Source of the DNA: Platerodrilus igneus
Lineage: Eukaryota > Arthropoda > Insecta > Coleoptera > Lycidae
Assembly: GCA_036346225.1 (NCBI GenBank)
Contig: JARFIW010000885.1
Coordinates: 1,116,001 to 1,180,000, forward strand
DNA: 64,000 bases
Reading direction: 5' to 3'
Shown here: piece by piece, positions 19,700-31,562 of the stretch
How the letters are laid out: every line of letters starts with the position of its first letter
How positions within the stretch are numbered: position 1 is the stretch's first letter
Notes under the pieces: generated by a model
Told to the model about the DNA's origin: nothing
The model's database searches: none
Seen by the model: the letters and a program-made list of their open reading frames with translations, nothing else
Made by a program: the position numbers and the translations under genes

Positions 19700-20830
19700 T
19701 TATAACATGTATTCTTCGAGGTGAGAAGGTAGTCTTCTTGTTCTACAACTTCTAGGTACACTTGGTTGAACGGTTCAAGAATTATTTAATTCGACTTGTG
19801 ATTCAGGAGTGTCTGATTGCATATCGTTAGTTTCGGGAGTTAAAACTTCTTTTTCGGAGTCTCTAATGTGGACATTAGGAACTGGAGCTAGATCTGATGC
19901 AGATGCTGAGTTCATTCTTCCTTCAGAATCTCCAATCTGAGTATATTCAGCATTACCAACTGGAACCAAATCCCGTGTAGATACAGAGGTAATTCCTCCT
20001 TCAGAATCTCTAATATGAGCATATTCGGCATTACTTTCGAGTAGTGTAACTTCTTTGACTATGGGATCACATTTGGACTTACGAACAAATTGTCGTAGAT
20101 AAACAGGACCTGGACTTAAAAGCCACGTTGGAATCGTTTCTCCATTACCACTTCGCCTTTGATGCCTGAACACTCGTTCATGCGGAGTTTCATTTGTAGA
20201 GGTACAGAGTAACCTTCTTATTGAATGTAGTACTTCTGGAAGTACACTTTCCCATTGACTTATATTGTTATTTTTGGATTTTAGAGCTAATTGAATTGTG
20301 CGCCAGATGATACCATTGTACTTTTCAACTTGGCCATTACCGCGAGGGTTATAAGGTGTAGTTCTGCTAGAAGCGGTTCCATTAGAGTTAAAAACATTTT
20401 TAATTCATTAGACATAAATGAGCTCCCTCTGTCAGAGTAAATATAAGAGGGAGTTCCCAAGAGATAAAAGATATTTTTGAGAGCAGCAACGATAGTTGAA
20501 GAAGTCCTATCTAGACAGGCGATGGCAAAAGGATATCGTGAGTATTCGTCAATGATTGTGAGAATATAACGATTATTAGTACACGATGGAAGTGGGCCTT
20601 TAAAATCCACATTTAAACGTTCGAAGGCGGAAGTAGCTTTTATGAGCCTTCCCTTAAATATATAAAATCTAGGCTTAATTTCACAACATACTGGACAAGA
20701 AGAAGTCATTTTCTTTACATCTTCCATAGAATAAGGTAAATTTTGTATTCGAATCCAATGATACATTTGAATAATTCCAGGGTGACATTAAGTATTATGT
20801 AAATCCATGTCGAGCTTCGTTAGCAGTTGT
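19700..20830 (-). pseudogene. Gypsy-A integrase with repeated C-terminal module
   Basis: The HHCC zinc domain is seen as LHNT, CHPGIIQMYHW and SCPVC, with a TAA inside it near 20793. The catalytic core has FERLNVDFKGPL (D), YIYSDRGSSF (D) and, after a frameshift near 20345, GNGQVEKYN (E). The C-terminal region (19775-20173) contains three successive variants of a 26-30 residue module: NAEYAHIRDSEGGI, NAEYTQIGDSEGRM and NVHIRDSEKEV, the first two each followed by a DL(V/A)PV phrase. A TGA at 19775-19777 ends the open frame early; the same frame continues as RRLPSHLEEYML to a TAA at 19700-19702, the likely original stop. Confidence 0.85.
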
Positions 20831-20899
20831 TGCAGAACAAATAGGAGAAAGTGCATCCGCATCAGTATTCTGAGGTCCAGGTCTATAAATAATATCGTA

Positions 20900-21360
20900 A
20901 CTAAAACACGATAATTCTAATCTTCACCATAGAATTTTTTCGTTCTTATTTTGCTTTTGGATTTTAGATCAAACATAAATGTAACAGAGTGTTGATTGGT
21001 GATTAGCTTAAAATTCTTCCCATTAGGAAATGCCGCCACTTCCTAGGTGCTTCAACGATCGCATATGCTTCTTTTTCTACAGACGAGTATCTACATTCTG
21101 ATTGAGAAAGAGTCTTTGAAAAGAAGGCAACAGAACGCCCAGATTGTGAAAGAGTTGCTCCTATTGCTTCATTTGAAGCATCAGTTACTACTGTAAACAT
21201 ATCCTCACTATGTATAGGTGCGAACGAGGCATTTTTTATACTATAGAAGGCTTTTAGAACTTCAGGAGATAGTGGGAATTCGCTACGAGAAAGGATACTT
21301 ATTTTGTGTGAAAAACGAGGAATATAATTTGAAAAATGTACAAACATTCCAACGACTTTT
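20900..21360 (-). pseudogene. Gypsy-A RNase H domain
   Basis: The frame 21347-21003 reads YIPRFSHKIS (RT connection), FTVVTDASNEAIGATLSQ (first catalytic Asp), FFSKTLSQSECRYSSVEKEAYAI (Glu), then WRHFLMGR. This is the standard gypsy arrangement. A stop at 21003 breaks it before the last Asp/His part, which continues in another frame (near VTFMFDLKSK, about 20950). It degrades the RNA strand during reverse transcription in active relatives. Confidence 0.8.
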
Positions 21361-22160
21361 TACTGAGGTTGTGTTATTTGGAGGTGAAATTTCATGCAAC
21401 GCTCTGAGTCTATCAGGATCAGGCCTAATAGAATCGTAGGATATCAAAAATCCTAAGCGGTGAATCGAACGAAGAGAGAATTTGCTTTTTTCATTATTTA
21501 TGGTTAGGTTGAATTTCTGAATAGCTTCTATAAATCGTCGAAGATTCTCATCATGTTCCTTCTAATCTCTACCACAAACAGTGATGTCATCCAGATAAGT
21601 ATATGTATCTGATAATTTTTCATTGTGAATAATGTAGTCTATGCCTTTTTGAAACGCAGCTACTCCATTCGTTACCCCAAAGGGGATCCGCTTAAACTGT
21701 AAAAGTATACCACAAGCCTCGAATGCAGTATATGACCGGTCTTCCTTTTTGATGGGAAATTGGTGATATGCAATTTTCATGTCAATTTTGCTGAAGACTT
21801 GATATTTAGACACACTATTTACAATAGCTTCAATACGCGAAAGAGGATATGCGTCTAACTGAGTGACTCTATTGATTGTGTGAGAATAATCGATTACCAT
21901 ACGTTTGCGGTGATTTTCTGAAGATGTAACTAGTACTTGCACTCGCCACGGTGATTTACTTTCTTAAATTATATCCGCAGAGAGTATGCGTTTAATTTCA
22001 GCTTTTATGAATTTGGAATCACTTTCAGTTTGTCTGCGAGATTTTATAGCAATTGGCCTACATTCAGGTGTTAAATTTTCAAAGAGAGTTACAGGTTCAA
22101 TACTAGCTGTAGCTAAAGCACAAACTTTCAAAGAAAGGTTTTAAGCCACCAAATTCAACT
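21361..22160 (-). pseudogene. Gypsy-A reverse transcriptase domain
   Basis: From 22160 down: ECRPIAIKSRR, SPWRVQVLVTS (a TAA precedes it near 21966), RMVIDYSHTIN, QVFSKIDMKIAYHQFPI (first Asp), FKRIPFGVTNGVAAFQ, TYLDDITVCG (YxDD catalytic pair), then a TAG near 21562 and LGFLIS in a shifted frame. The motif set and spacing are those of Ty3/gypsy RT. The catalytic Asp residues survive, but the frame has at least three breaks. Confidence 0.85.
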
Positions 22161-22626
22161 TCCACTTTAGAGTGTTGTTTCATAAGATCGTGTCCAATTA
22201 TTATATCTGAGCAAAGATTAGGGAGAATAGACAGACGATCATTAGGATAGAAGGTACGAAGATTAATAATACACTATCCAGATGTTCTAGAGTTGAAGGA
22301 TGTAGATGCCATTGTAACAGACTCTTGTGAAGACATTATAGGTAATTTAAGTTTCTTTACAGCTTGGTCACTAATAAAACTACATGAACTACCAGTATCT
22401 ATTAGTGCATAGAGATAGGAATTATTAACTTCTACACGAATCACAGCTTTTGCCAAACATTCAGGTATGGGTTTGGTATTGATAGAGCTAATCATAGAAG
22501 CAGAGTGATTTGAGTTAGACCCATTCTTTTGTGATTTACATACCTTAGAGTAGTGACCTTTTATTTGGCATATATTACAAAGAATATTTCGAGCTGGACA
22601 TTTGGATCGAATATGCCATTTAAATC
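22161..22626 (-). pseudogene. Gypsy-A zinc knuckle and aspartic protease
   Basis: The minus strand from 22620 codes HIRSKC, the end of a first zinc knuckle, then a full CX2CX4HX4C knuckle (CNICQIKGHYSKVC). The protease is open from 22495 to 22274: YLYALIDTGSSCSFIS has the D-T-G active site, and IIIGHDLMKQHSKVE follows after a stop at 22274. The first knuckle is cut by the copia insertion; its other half is at 45515-45600. Confidence 0.85.
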
Positions 22627-22823
22627 TCAGAGATTTGAGATCTTTGATTACATAAAATAAAAGTAATATGATAAAGAAAAACTACAATACATGTTTATTA
22701 TACAACGACTTTTCTAGAAAAAAACTATGGCATGCTTGTTCCGCACACTATAAAATTAACTTCATTTAAATTACATTTCAACACTGCTTTTTAATTTAAT
22801 AGAAGTACATTTTTTATTAATAT

Positions 22824-24189
22824 TTAACTCAAATTCAAATTATCACGATGTTTAATAAAAAGAATTTTACCTAGTGCCTTAGTCATAATGTCCGTCACTT
22901 GATCTTGTGTTGAAACATAAATAATTTCATATTTATTCTTTGCTACATAATCACGAATGAAATTGTATTTCACATCCATATGTTTCATTCGTTTGTATTC
23001 ACGTGGCTCTTCAGCAATCTTAATGCACGAAGTGTTGTCTTCAAATATTGGAATTGGTTCGTTGTAATCAATTTCAACTTCTACCAGTAATTTCTTGATC
23101 CATTCAGCTTCGCTAATTGCTTCAGCTAACACAATATATTCAGCTTCAGTTGACGATTTGCTCACCGTTGATAGCTTTCTAGATGCCCAAGTTGCCATAT
23201 AATTTGAAAATATAACTCGACGTTGATTTTGAATCGTTCTTGTCACCAGCCCAATCTGAATCGCTGTAACCAATCAACGTTTCTGCATTTGGTTGCTTTT
23301 TGTAAACCAATTTCATGTCGATCGTACCATGAATATATCATAAAATGTGTTTCGTATGATTAAAATGTATTTCATTGAAACAAGTTTGAAATCGACTGAA
23401 ATACCCAGTTGCTGCACACAAATCTGGTCGAGTCATAATCATTGCATATGTCAAGCAACCTATTAGTTCACGATACGGATGATTTGAGCAATTTCCTTTG
23501 TCGCCCAAATCCAAATGCAAGCCCTTTTCCATTGGTATTGATTTTGACTTGCACTCATGCATACCAAATTTGTTCAATACTTTTTCTAAGTATTTTGACT
23601 GGCTTAATGTAATCACGTCATTTCCAATATCTTGATCAATTTGTATACCAAGAAATGAATTAGCTTTTCCCATATCTGTCATTTCAAATTCGGTTGATAG
23701 CAATTTTTTAATCGTGTTTATCACATTCATGTTGCTGCAAAATATCAATGTGTCATCAACATACAGCAACAAATAGCAGGAAAATCCATCTTGCTGTTTC
23801 ACATATAAGCATTGATCCGAATCACATCGTTTAAAACCAATTCGTGTCATGAAATCATTAAATTTTTTATTTCATGCACGTGATGCCTGCTTTAACCCAT
23901 AAAATGCTTTATTTAATTTGCACACTTTCTTTTCCTCATAAAAACCATCCGGTAATTTCATATAAATTTCTTCTGATAGCTCACCATTCAAAAATGCACT
24001 TTTGACGTCCATCTGATGGATGTGCATATCATGATGATTGGCAATTGCAAGCAAAATCTTTAAAGTAACTAATTTTGCTACCAGTGCATACGTTTCATTG
24101 TAGTCTAAACCAAATTTTTGTGAAAAACCTCGCGCCACCAAACGCGCTTTATATTTGTCAATGCTTCCATCAGCTTTTCGTTTTATCTT
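22824..24189 (-). pseudogene. Copia-A reverse transcriptase (main part) and RNase H
   Basis: The RT resumes at 24189 with RKADGSIDKYKARLVARGFSQ and HQMDVKSAFLNGEL (catalytic Asp), AFYGLKQASRA, then TGA at 23872-23874 where copia has a conserved Trp, then LLLYVDDTLIF (YVDD) and FLGIQIDQD. RNase H is seen as STVSKSSTEAEY, PIPIFEDNTSCIKIA and MKHMDVKYNFIRD, ending LNLS near 22824. Frameshifts occur near 23340 and 23270. The N-terminal part of the RT is on the far side of the RTE insertion (36612-36772). Confidence 0.9.
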
Positions 24190-25242
24190 CATCATCATTG
24201 GGTCTTCAGTCCTGAAACTGGTTAGACGCGTACCATCATTGTTTTCTATTCTGAAGTAACCTACAGATTTCCCCGAAATTTGCACAGTCTGCATCTTTCA
24301 CTATCTGATCTAGGTCTACATCTACCTCTTTTTTCCTATCTCTGCTTGTCATATTTCCCATACTATTCCCTAAAAATGCCTTAGAACGTATTCTGCTCTT
24401 CTATTTCTCATATTTTTTTCCCAAGGATATTCTTGTTCCCTTACTTTTTCTATAACCTATTTGTTATTACCTTTGTCTGTCCATCCTCAAACATCTGAAG
24501 CACGGCATTTCAAAGGCCGCTACTGTTCTTCTGTCTGCTTTTCAGACTGCTCGTATTTCGTAGGCATATTGTCTGTGCTGTGCTCCACACATACGCTTTC
24601 AACAACTTTTTGTTCTATGTTTGTTGTCTTTCATCATAGGCGCCGTTCTTTCTTGTTAGATGCAGTTCGGTCACCTTCTATTGTTTTACAATTATATACC
24701 CTATTTCTCCGATATTCAGTGGTTGCGAAGGGGGGTAAGCAGCCTGTGGCTGCCATGTTCCCCCAACACTTAAACATTTACTGATTTAATATTTTTTCCA
24801 ATATGTCTTTTCGCACAGTCAACATTAGTTGCAGATATTTCACAACAAACAACTAGTTGTTTATAATAATCATCAGATTTGTCTGCGCTTATTTTTTCGT
24901 CATTGGGTTTCCCGTCTCAAAACTGGTTGGACATGTACCTGCACTTATTTCTTTTCTAAACTAACCTACATGGTTCCCTGAAATTCTAACACAGCAATAC
25001 AGCTCGGTTCCCCTTATATTGTTTTCTAATATTATGCCCTATTTCACAGAGATTTATTGAAGGGGGTTAAGCAACCTGTGGCTGCCAAGATCCCCCAACA
25101 TTTAGACATTTTGCCGAAATAATAGTTTTCCAGTAAATGCTTTCATGCAATTACCATTATTCGAGTATATTGCCCCTCCAATGCTTGTAGTTGCTTATAA
25201 TAAATACTATGTTTAAGTGCAGCTACTTTCTTCGTCATTAAT
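24190..25242 (-). repeat. RTE copy 2 repeated 3 prime tail
   Basis: Same three-module tail as copy 1 (modules near 24190, 24890 and 25230), with matching order of landmarks such as AACTGGTTAGACGCGTACC and GCCTGTGGCTGCCA. It ends in the ATG repeat typical of RTE 3 prime termini, next to the target duplication. Confidence 0.8.
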
Positions 25243-25992
25243 TTATCCATCTTGGGACTGGTTGGATGCGTACCTCCGTTGATTTCTCTTCTGAGCTAGC
25301 CTACACATTTCCCTGAAACTCCTACAGCCTACATCTTTCACTATTTGTGTACAGTAGTCTAACCTAGGTCTACCTCTTCTTCTCTTTTTTCCTATCTCTG
25401 CTTCTAGTATATTCCGCAGTATTCCTTCATGCCGTAGTATGTGGCCTATCATTCTATCTCTCTTATTTTTTACCGTTTTCCACATATTTCTTTCTTCCCC
25501 TACCATTTTTAGTACCTCTTCGTTCTTAACTTTGTCTGTCCATATCTTCATCATACGTCTGTAGCACCACATTTCAAAGGCTTCTACCTTTTTCTTGTCT
25601 GCTTCTCCTACTGTCCAGGCTTCACAGCCATACAGTGCTGTGCTCCACACATATGTTTTGAGCAATCTTTTCCTTGTTTTTATGTTTGTGGTCTTTGAGC
25701 ACAGTAGTTGCTTTTTCTTGTTAAATGTAGCACGACCTTGTGCTAATCTTTGTTTTATATCTTTTGTGCTTTTCCCATCTTGCGTTATTTGGCTTCCTAG
25801 GTAGCAGAAATCCTTAACCTCTTGTAAGTTCGTGTTACATATTTGTATTCTTGTTTTTGATTTATTTTTCCCTCCTTTGCATACTAGTACTTTAGTTTTA
25901 CTTTTGTTAATTTTCATACCATATCTTTCTGTTAGAACCGTTTCCATTTCATTGAGAGCAGCTTCTAACTCTTCCCTGTATAGTAATTCCAA
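25243..25992 (-). pseudogene. RTE copy 2 reverse transcriptase C-terminal region
   Basis: An open frame of 249 codons contains EMETVLTERYGMKINKSKTK, DFCYLGSQITQDGKST, STALYGCEAWTVGEADKK, RMMKIWTDKVKNEEVL and KKRRRGRPRLDY, colinear with 14934-15636 in copy 1 but without its frameshifts. It is thumb and connection only: the FADD palm box is deleted just upstream near 25975. It is the longest clean stretch of this family's RT end in the window and the better guide to the ancestral frame. Confidence 0.85.
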
Positions 25993-26725
25993 ATGTCTTC
26001 CTGCATTTGACAGTATTCAATGTACAAGTTAAAAATTAGTGGGGATAGGGAACATTGTAACTCCCAAGAACCTTTTTAAATTAATTTAATTTTCAAATAA
26101 TATTTTCGGCCAATCATAAATAATCCTATCTAAAATATAACCTATCAATAACCAGTAATTAATACAATTAACCAATCCTAGTTCGACTTTGGTGTGACAA
26201 TTGACACTTTAAATTTACATAATCTATTAACTACACTCTAACATCCTGTAAAATGTAGAAGATTTTAAATTAGGCGCCAAAGGGAAATACTCATTTGTTC
26301 TAGAAAATTCCAAAACCGGAAACACGAAATAAAATGTTATTTTTCGTGATATCTATAAAAATATTAACAGGAAATAGTTCAGAATATTGCAGAATAACTT
26401 AAATTTAATTATAGGACAGGTTCAATTAGCACTTGCAATAATAAAAATGGATTTAAACATTAACCTGAAAACACGTGTAGGAATGATATATAATGGTGCA
26501 ATATGGAAGGATTGTAATTGGCCAGAACAATCACGTGATAAAAGGTATATAAATAAGGGAACGAAGAAATTAACATATATTCAATCCACAAACACAATAC
26601 ACAAAGGCAACAGATATATTAAATAAAATAAAAGTAATACGCCAATAGTTAGGGCCAGTTACACGGCAATGGCGCGTAACTATTGTGGTTATGTAACCGC
26701 CTAGAAATTAAAGTGAAGTATAAAA

Positions 26726-26778
<53 letters not shown>

Positions 26779-26784
<6 letters not shown>

Positions 26785-28516
26785 GTCTAAGGAGCTACTA
26801 AGAGTTATAAGGGTTGTTTAGTACAAGGTAGTATATGCCAAACAAAATAATCCACATATTTGATCACATAAACTTAAAAATGTATGTTTGCCGTATTTTA
26901 TGTATACTAAAATACCATTCAAATATAGTAGTTGAAATTAAGTGCCAAAAGGTAATTTTAAAATGACTAAGTGACGTAGTAAGATGTGCAGTGCTCAAGG
27001 GTTTATGCCGAGTTTGAATTTTAAAGGCCTTTGAAAGTACATTTGCCGTCCAAAAGCCGGATGCGTCTATGAATGTTTACTATCAACATGCATCCAGGGT
27101 CAAGTGTAAATTATTTTGGTCTCATTTTATATAGAATCAACTTTTGGACAATATTTGTAAACTCAAAATTATTAGTTATAACAACGTAAAATGTGATTGG
27201 TGGAATGTAAAGATTTAGGACATATATTAGAATTTAATGTGATTATGAAATTGTATAAAAGACATGAACTTTGGTATGTGCGACACGAACGTAGTTATTT
27301 GTTATGAACTTTAAGATGTAGTAGGCTAGAAGAGAGTTAACATGGTCGCCTTAGAGAGTAAACAAAGGAGATTATTTTCGAACCAATTTTGTAAAAAGAC
27401 GTGTTTTCCTAACTGTGCTAATTTGTATCAAGATATTTAAAAGTAAATAAAAGTAGTTGTTTTAAAAGGAGTTTCAATTGAATAAAGTGGTAAAGAAACA
27501 AGCATCGAAAGTTTAAAGTGAAGAATAGTGATTGTGCGGCGGTAAATTATTGGATTTGGAGAGTGGTTATATAGATTTGAAGTGATATTGGAGAGCGGTT
27601 TAAGAGGTAGCAGGACATCGAGAGTGGTTATACATAGAAAAGAAGTTGGATATTGGAGAGCGGTTTAAAGGTAGAAGGACATCGAGAGTGGATATACATA
27701 GAAAGAAGTTGGATATTGGAGTGCGGTTTAAAGTTAGAAGGACATCGAGAGTGGTTATACATAGGAAAGAAGTTGGATATTGGAGAGCGGTTTATAGGTA
27801 GCAGGAGCATTGAGCAAAAAGAAATAGGAACGAGTAGATTGGGATCAGATACGGAGAAGCGGACGGATTTATAGAGAAAACAAGGATTCGAGGCGGAGAT
27901 TAGCACAGGGGAAGTTGTAGCACTGGTTTTTCTAAATTCTAAACTTGGGTTAATCATTTCAGGTATTGGGGAGCAGTTAAAATTCAAGGACACCTGGAGG
28001 CGGCACGGAAATTCAAGAACATCAGTGTGAAGACGCATACGGCGATAAGGATTTTGGGCCAGCAGTCAGAGAGGCATCAACGGAGTATAGACCAGGTGAG
28101 TGTTGAAATATATCTTAATACGTCAAAAATAGGCATACAATTTTGGTAGTAATTTAATTTGGCATAAAGCAACTTTGATCTTATTAGAAATTTTGGCATA
28201 TATAAAAGTAGAGTATCAATTTTAGTAGTAAAACAAAAGAGTGCACTTTGGTTGGACGTTGCACATCTACTTATAACGGAACCCACTATAAGTAGTTGAA
28301 CACCCTGAGATTAAGAGCTTAAATAGTCGAGGCATTGCAATAAATAGTTAATAAAAGAACCAACCAAACGTTGCAAGTACGGGGCGTGCATTAGGTGTGC
28401 ACATTTTAAAAATTTATAAAATAAAGAGTGAGTAACTGACAAGTAGCGAGATTTAATAATAGTAAAAGGGAAAGTGGACACATAATATAGGTTCAAGCCC
28501 AAAGTCGGGTAGAATA
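26779..28516 (+). repeat. Gypsy-B 5 prime LTR with internal minisatellite
   Basis: The start T(G/A)TAATGTC is inferred by comparing three copies (here TATAATGTC, at 55289 TGTAATGTC). About four units of a 63-65 bp tandem repeat (GGAGAGCGGTTT, GGACATCGAGAGTGG, TTATACATAG) fill 27550-27805. The LTR end is placed near GGGTAGAATA. It is followed by TGGCAAACCCAACGCGG, a possible primer-binding site. Confidence 0.8.
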
Positions 28517-28665
28517 TAGGTGGCAAACCCAACGCGGGGCTGAAAAAAGGCTAGATTGAGTTGAAATTAGACAGAAATAGTAGAAGGATACGGGAGACTG
28601 AGATTAGGTGGGGCCCGTAGTTAGATATTTTCAGGCATACGAGTTCAAAAAAATAGGCTGCAGAG

Positions 28666-30333
28666 ATGACGGACCCAGCAATGAAACGGATTACGAGATC
28701 GGGACTGATATACGGAATTGAAGCAGAAATCACGACACTAAACGATGAAATTAGGACACAGGACATAGAATTAGACGCAGGAGGAGACATCCAGGAGACG
28801 GAGGCAAGGCAGACTGACCCGGAGGCGACAGACATGGACACGGACCAGGCGACGGCACCGGAGGTTAGGGTGGCAGAAACCACTGGAAGCTTAGATATTA
28901 TACAAATCCTGATGAGTCTAAAAGACGATTTTAAAACTTCACAGACAAATTTAGCGAACAAATTTGAAACGTCACAGATGGAACAAAAAGAGGCGAATAC
29001 GCATTTGACTAATAAAATAACGACTTTAACGAACCAAATTACAGATTCACACACTGAGTTAACCAACAAAATTGTAGAGTCACACATCGAACTGAGAAAC
29101 GAGTTTAGGACGGCACACGCGGAACTGACGGCTAAACTGAATTATACACAGGACTATCTACTCACGAAAATGCAAAACGTAAAGGACGACATAAGGACTG
29201 AGGTACACGAAAAGATTGACAGAATAGATGACAAATTAGAAAACACGCGGGTACAGATTCAGGGAGACTTGAACGCGACAAAAACGGACCTACGGACCGA
29301 AATCAAGACACGCGTAGAGACAGTTGAGGAGACAATGGTCAGTGGTTTTACGACATTAAATTTAGAAATTCAAACATGCGACAAAAGACATTTGACAAAC
29401 TACAGAAATTTAGGACAAACCTTAGAGACGATACAGAACGAAAATTTGAACACTAAGACACAACTGGACGACAAAGTCACTGTAGTAGAAAACCGGGTAG
29501 GACATGACGTAAGACAAATACATGAAAAATTGGACGACCTAGAACGACGGCGCATTGGACTGGACTACGGACAGCACATCAAATTGAACCGGGACGCGCT
29601 ACCTAAATTTGAAGGACGGAGGACAGAACAGCCGATGGGATTTCTAGACAGACTGGACGAGATCGTCGAATCGGAAAATGAAAGGACTAAGTTACAGATA
29701 GTAGGGGCGACATTGACAGGGAACGCGGAAAAGTGGCACAACATCATACGCCGACAGTACGACACATACGCGGAATTTCGACGACTATTTATGGAACAGT
29801 TCTGGAGCAACACGCACCAGACGGACATACGTACAAATTTGATTACGGGACACTACAGTAGGACACACGGGACTCGCGAAGAATACGCAATCGACAAATT
29901 CAACCAGGCACAGCACTTGACACCAAAGTTGGGCGAGGACGACATTGTACTACTACTTGCGGGCCACATGGAGCCGGAAGTGACAAAGATGGTTGTGGTC
30001 CATAATGTTAAAACACTGCGGGAATTTTTAGGCGTTATGAGAAACTTCGATTTGGCAACGGCACTGGAGGCAAAAACACGGACTAGTCATTGGGATCAAA
30101 ACCGGGGTTATAGGGAAGACAACCGACGACATACGTACCACGAACAGCGACCCAACCATAGACAGGACAATTTCCATCACGAACATCGACCCAGCTACCG
30201 ACAGGACTATTTTAACCACGGACACCGAAATCACTGGGGACACGACGGAAACAGGAGACCATACTACAATAGGGAACACCGGGAGAACGACTTACAAAGA
30301 CAAAACGGGAGGAGGAACCCAGCACGGATATAG
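28666..30333 (+). CDS. Gypsy-B gag
   Basis: An uninterrupted frame of 555 codons begins 150 bases after the LTR. The first about 70 residues are acidic; residues about 85-290 are long coiled coils with repeated ELTNKI / THLTNKITTLTNQI patterns. The capsid-like region (about 300-470) has LPKFEGRRTE, FLDRLDEIV, GNAEKWHNIIRRQY and FMEQFWSN, as in gypsy gags. The last 85 residues are rich in His, Arg, Asn and Tyr with no CCHC knuckle, so RNA binding is probably by the basic tail. GC content is well above the pol part. Open and possibly translatable. Confidence 0.85.
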   Translation: MTDPAMKRITRSGLIYGIEAEITTLNDEIRTQDIELDAGGDIQETEARQTDPEATDMDTDQATAPEVRVAETTGSLDIIQILMSLKDDFKTSQTNLANKFETSQMEQKEANTHLTNKITTLTNQITDSHTELTNKIVESHIELRNEFRTAHAELTAKLNYTQDYLLTKMQNVKDDIRTEVHEKIDRIDDKLENTRVQIQGDLNATKTDLRTEIKTRVETVEETMVSGFTTLNLEIQTCDKRHLTNYRNLGQTLETIQNENLNTKTQLDDKVTVVENRVGHDVRQIHEKLDDLERRRIGLDYGQHIKLNRDALPKFEGRRTEQPMGFLDRLDEIVESENERTKLQIVGATLTGNAEKWHNIIRRQYDTYAEFRRLFMEQFWSNTHQTDIRTNLITGHYSRTHGTREEYAIDKFNQAQHLTPKLGEDDIVLLLAGHMEPEVTKMVVVHNVKTLREFLGVMRNFDLATALEAKTRTSHWDQNRGYREDNRRHTYHEQRPNHRQDNFHHEHRPSYRQDYFNHGHRNHWGHDGNRRPYYNREHRENDLQRQNGRRNPARI

Positions 30334-30401
30334 CCGGACGGACAGGGACGCGAACGTCCACCACATAACGACCAGCGCAAGGACTCAGGACACGGATCAA
30401 A

Positions 30402-31562
30402 TTGAAGTGGTGCAGATACACGAGGCACCCTCAGAAAAAAAACGCAAATTTTTGGAAGAACGAATGTATAGGATTAAAGGTCGACGTGGTTTATAGTTTA
30501 AAAGACTTATTGTTAAATAATTATAATTTGAATAAAAAGAACCTTTTGTTCATTAATATTAGTTTAAGTGAGTGTTTATATGTTGCTTTAGTTGATAGTG
30601 GTTCACAGTTGTCGCTGGTAGATGAGAGGGTGGTGATAAAACATGCTGATTTTTTAAAAGGAAGAATAGAAGCGATTAATGGGGTTAATTTATGGTCGGC
30701 TATGAATAAAAAGTTAACTACGATTTATAAAGTCATCCGTGTACCAATATTTGTAGGGGATAAAAATGCAGGAGAGGCAGAATTTTTAATTACAAAGGGG
30801 TTGCATATAGATTTCATATTAGGAATGGATTTTATAGAGGATTTTGGAGTGAATATAGATGGTAAGGATAGGTCGATTCGAATATTTGATAAAGATAAGT
30901 TATGGATGGTGTCTACGGTTAGTGAGGAATATAGGAATGGAGATAATATAGATAAGTCGGGATTAGGAATGGATAGGACAAGTGATTATAGACAGGTTAA
31001 AGTACGATTATGTAATATGTTTGTGAGATTAATTAAGGATGAACAGATTGGAAAAGTGAGTATTGAGATAAAGGCGAAGCTAGAAGAATTATTTAATAAA
31101 TATGTAGGGTTATTTAATGAAGAGCCAAGATTGGCGAGGCGATATATGCATAAGTTAGAGGTCACGGAAGACAACGGGTTTAATACAAAGGTGTATCCAA
31201 TTCCGTTTGCTATTAGAAATAGGGTTAAAGCCGAGATTAACAAGATGTTACGAGATGGAATAATAGAACCAGCGAAAACTCAATATGTGAACCCGGTAGT
31301 TATTGTTCCTAAACCCAATAAAAGGGATATAAGGATTTGTTTGGATGCGAGGAAGTTGAATTTGATTACGAAACCGCAGTATGAACAACCACAAGGGTTG
31401 GATAATTTGTTGTACAAAGTGTACGAGATGAAGTTTTTCAGTAAATTAGATTTAAAAAATTCATTTTGGTTAATTCCGTTGCATGAAGACAGTAAGAAGT
31501 TTACAGGGTTTAGTATTGAAGGAGATTTACATGTTTTCTGTAGTTCCGTTTGGGTTAAGTAG
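30402..31562 (+). pseudogene. Gypsy-B pol, part 1: protease and start of RT
   Basis: YVALVDSGSQLSLVDE carries the D-S-G protease site and IDFILGMDF a later conserved strand. RT begins with YPIPFAIRNRVKAEI, PVVIVPKPNKRDIRICLDAR and FFSKLDLKNSFWLIPL (first catalytic Asp). A frameshift at about 31530-31545 ends this frame as DLHVFCSSVWVK; the next frame continues as MFSVVPFGLSSSSAAL. The protease is not preceded by an obvious start in the gag frame, so expression by frameshifting from gag is likely in active relatives. Confidence 0.9.

Noticed and set aside
28551..29087. A 178-codon minus-strand frame opposite Gypsy-B gag
   Set aside because: Antisense shadow of the coiled-coil gag, low-complexity Ser/Val peptide.
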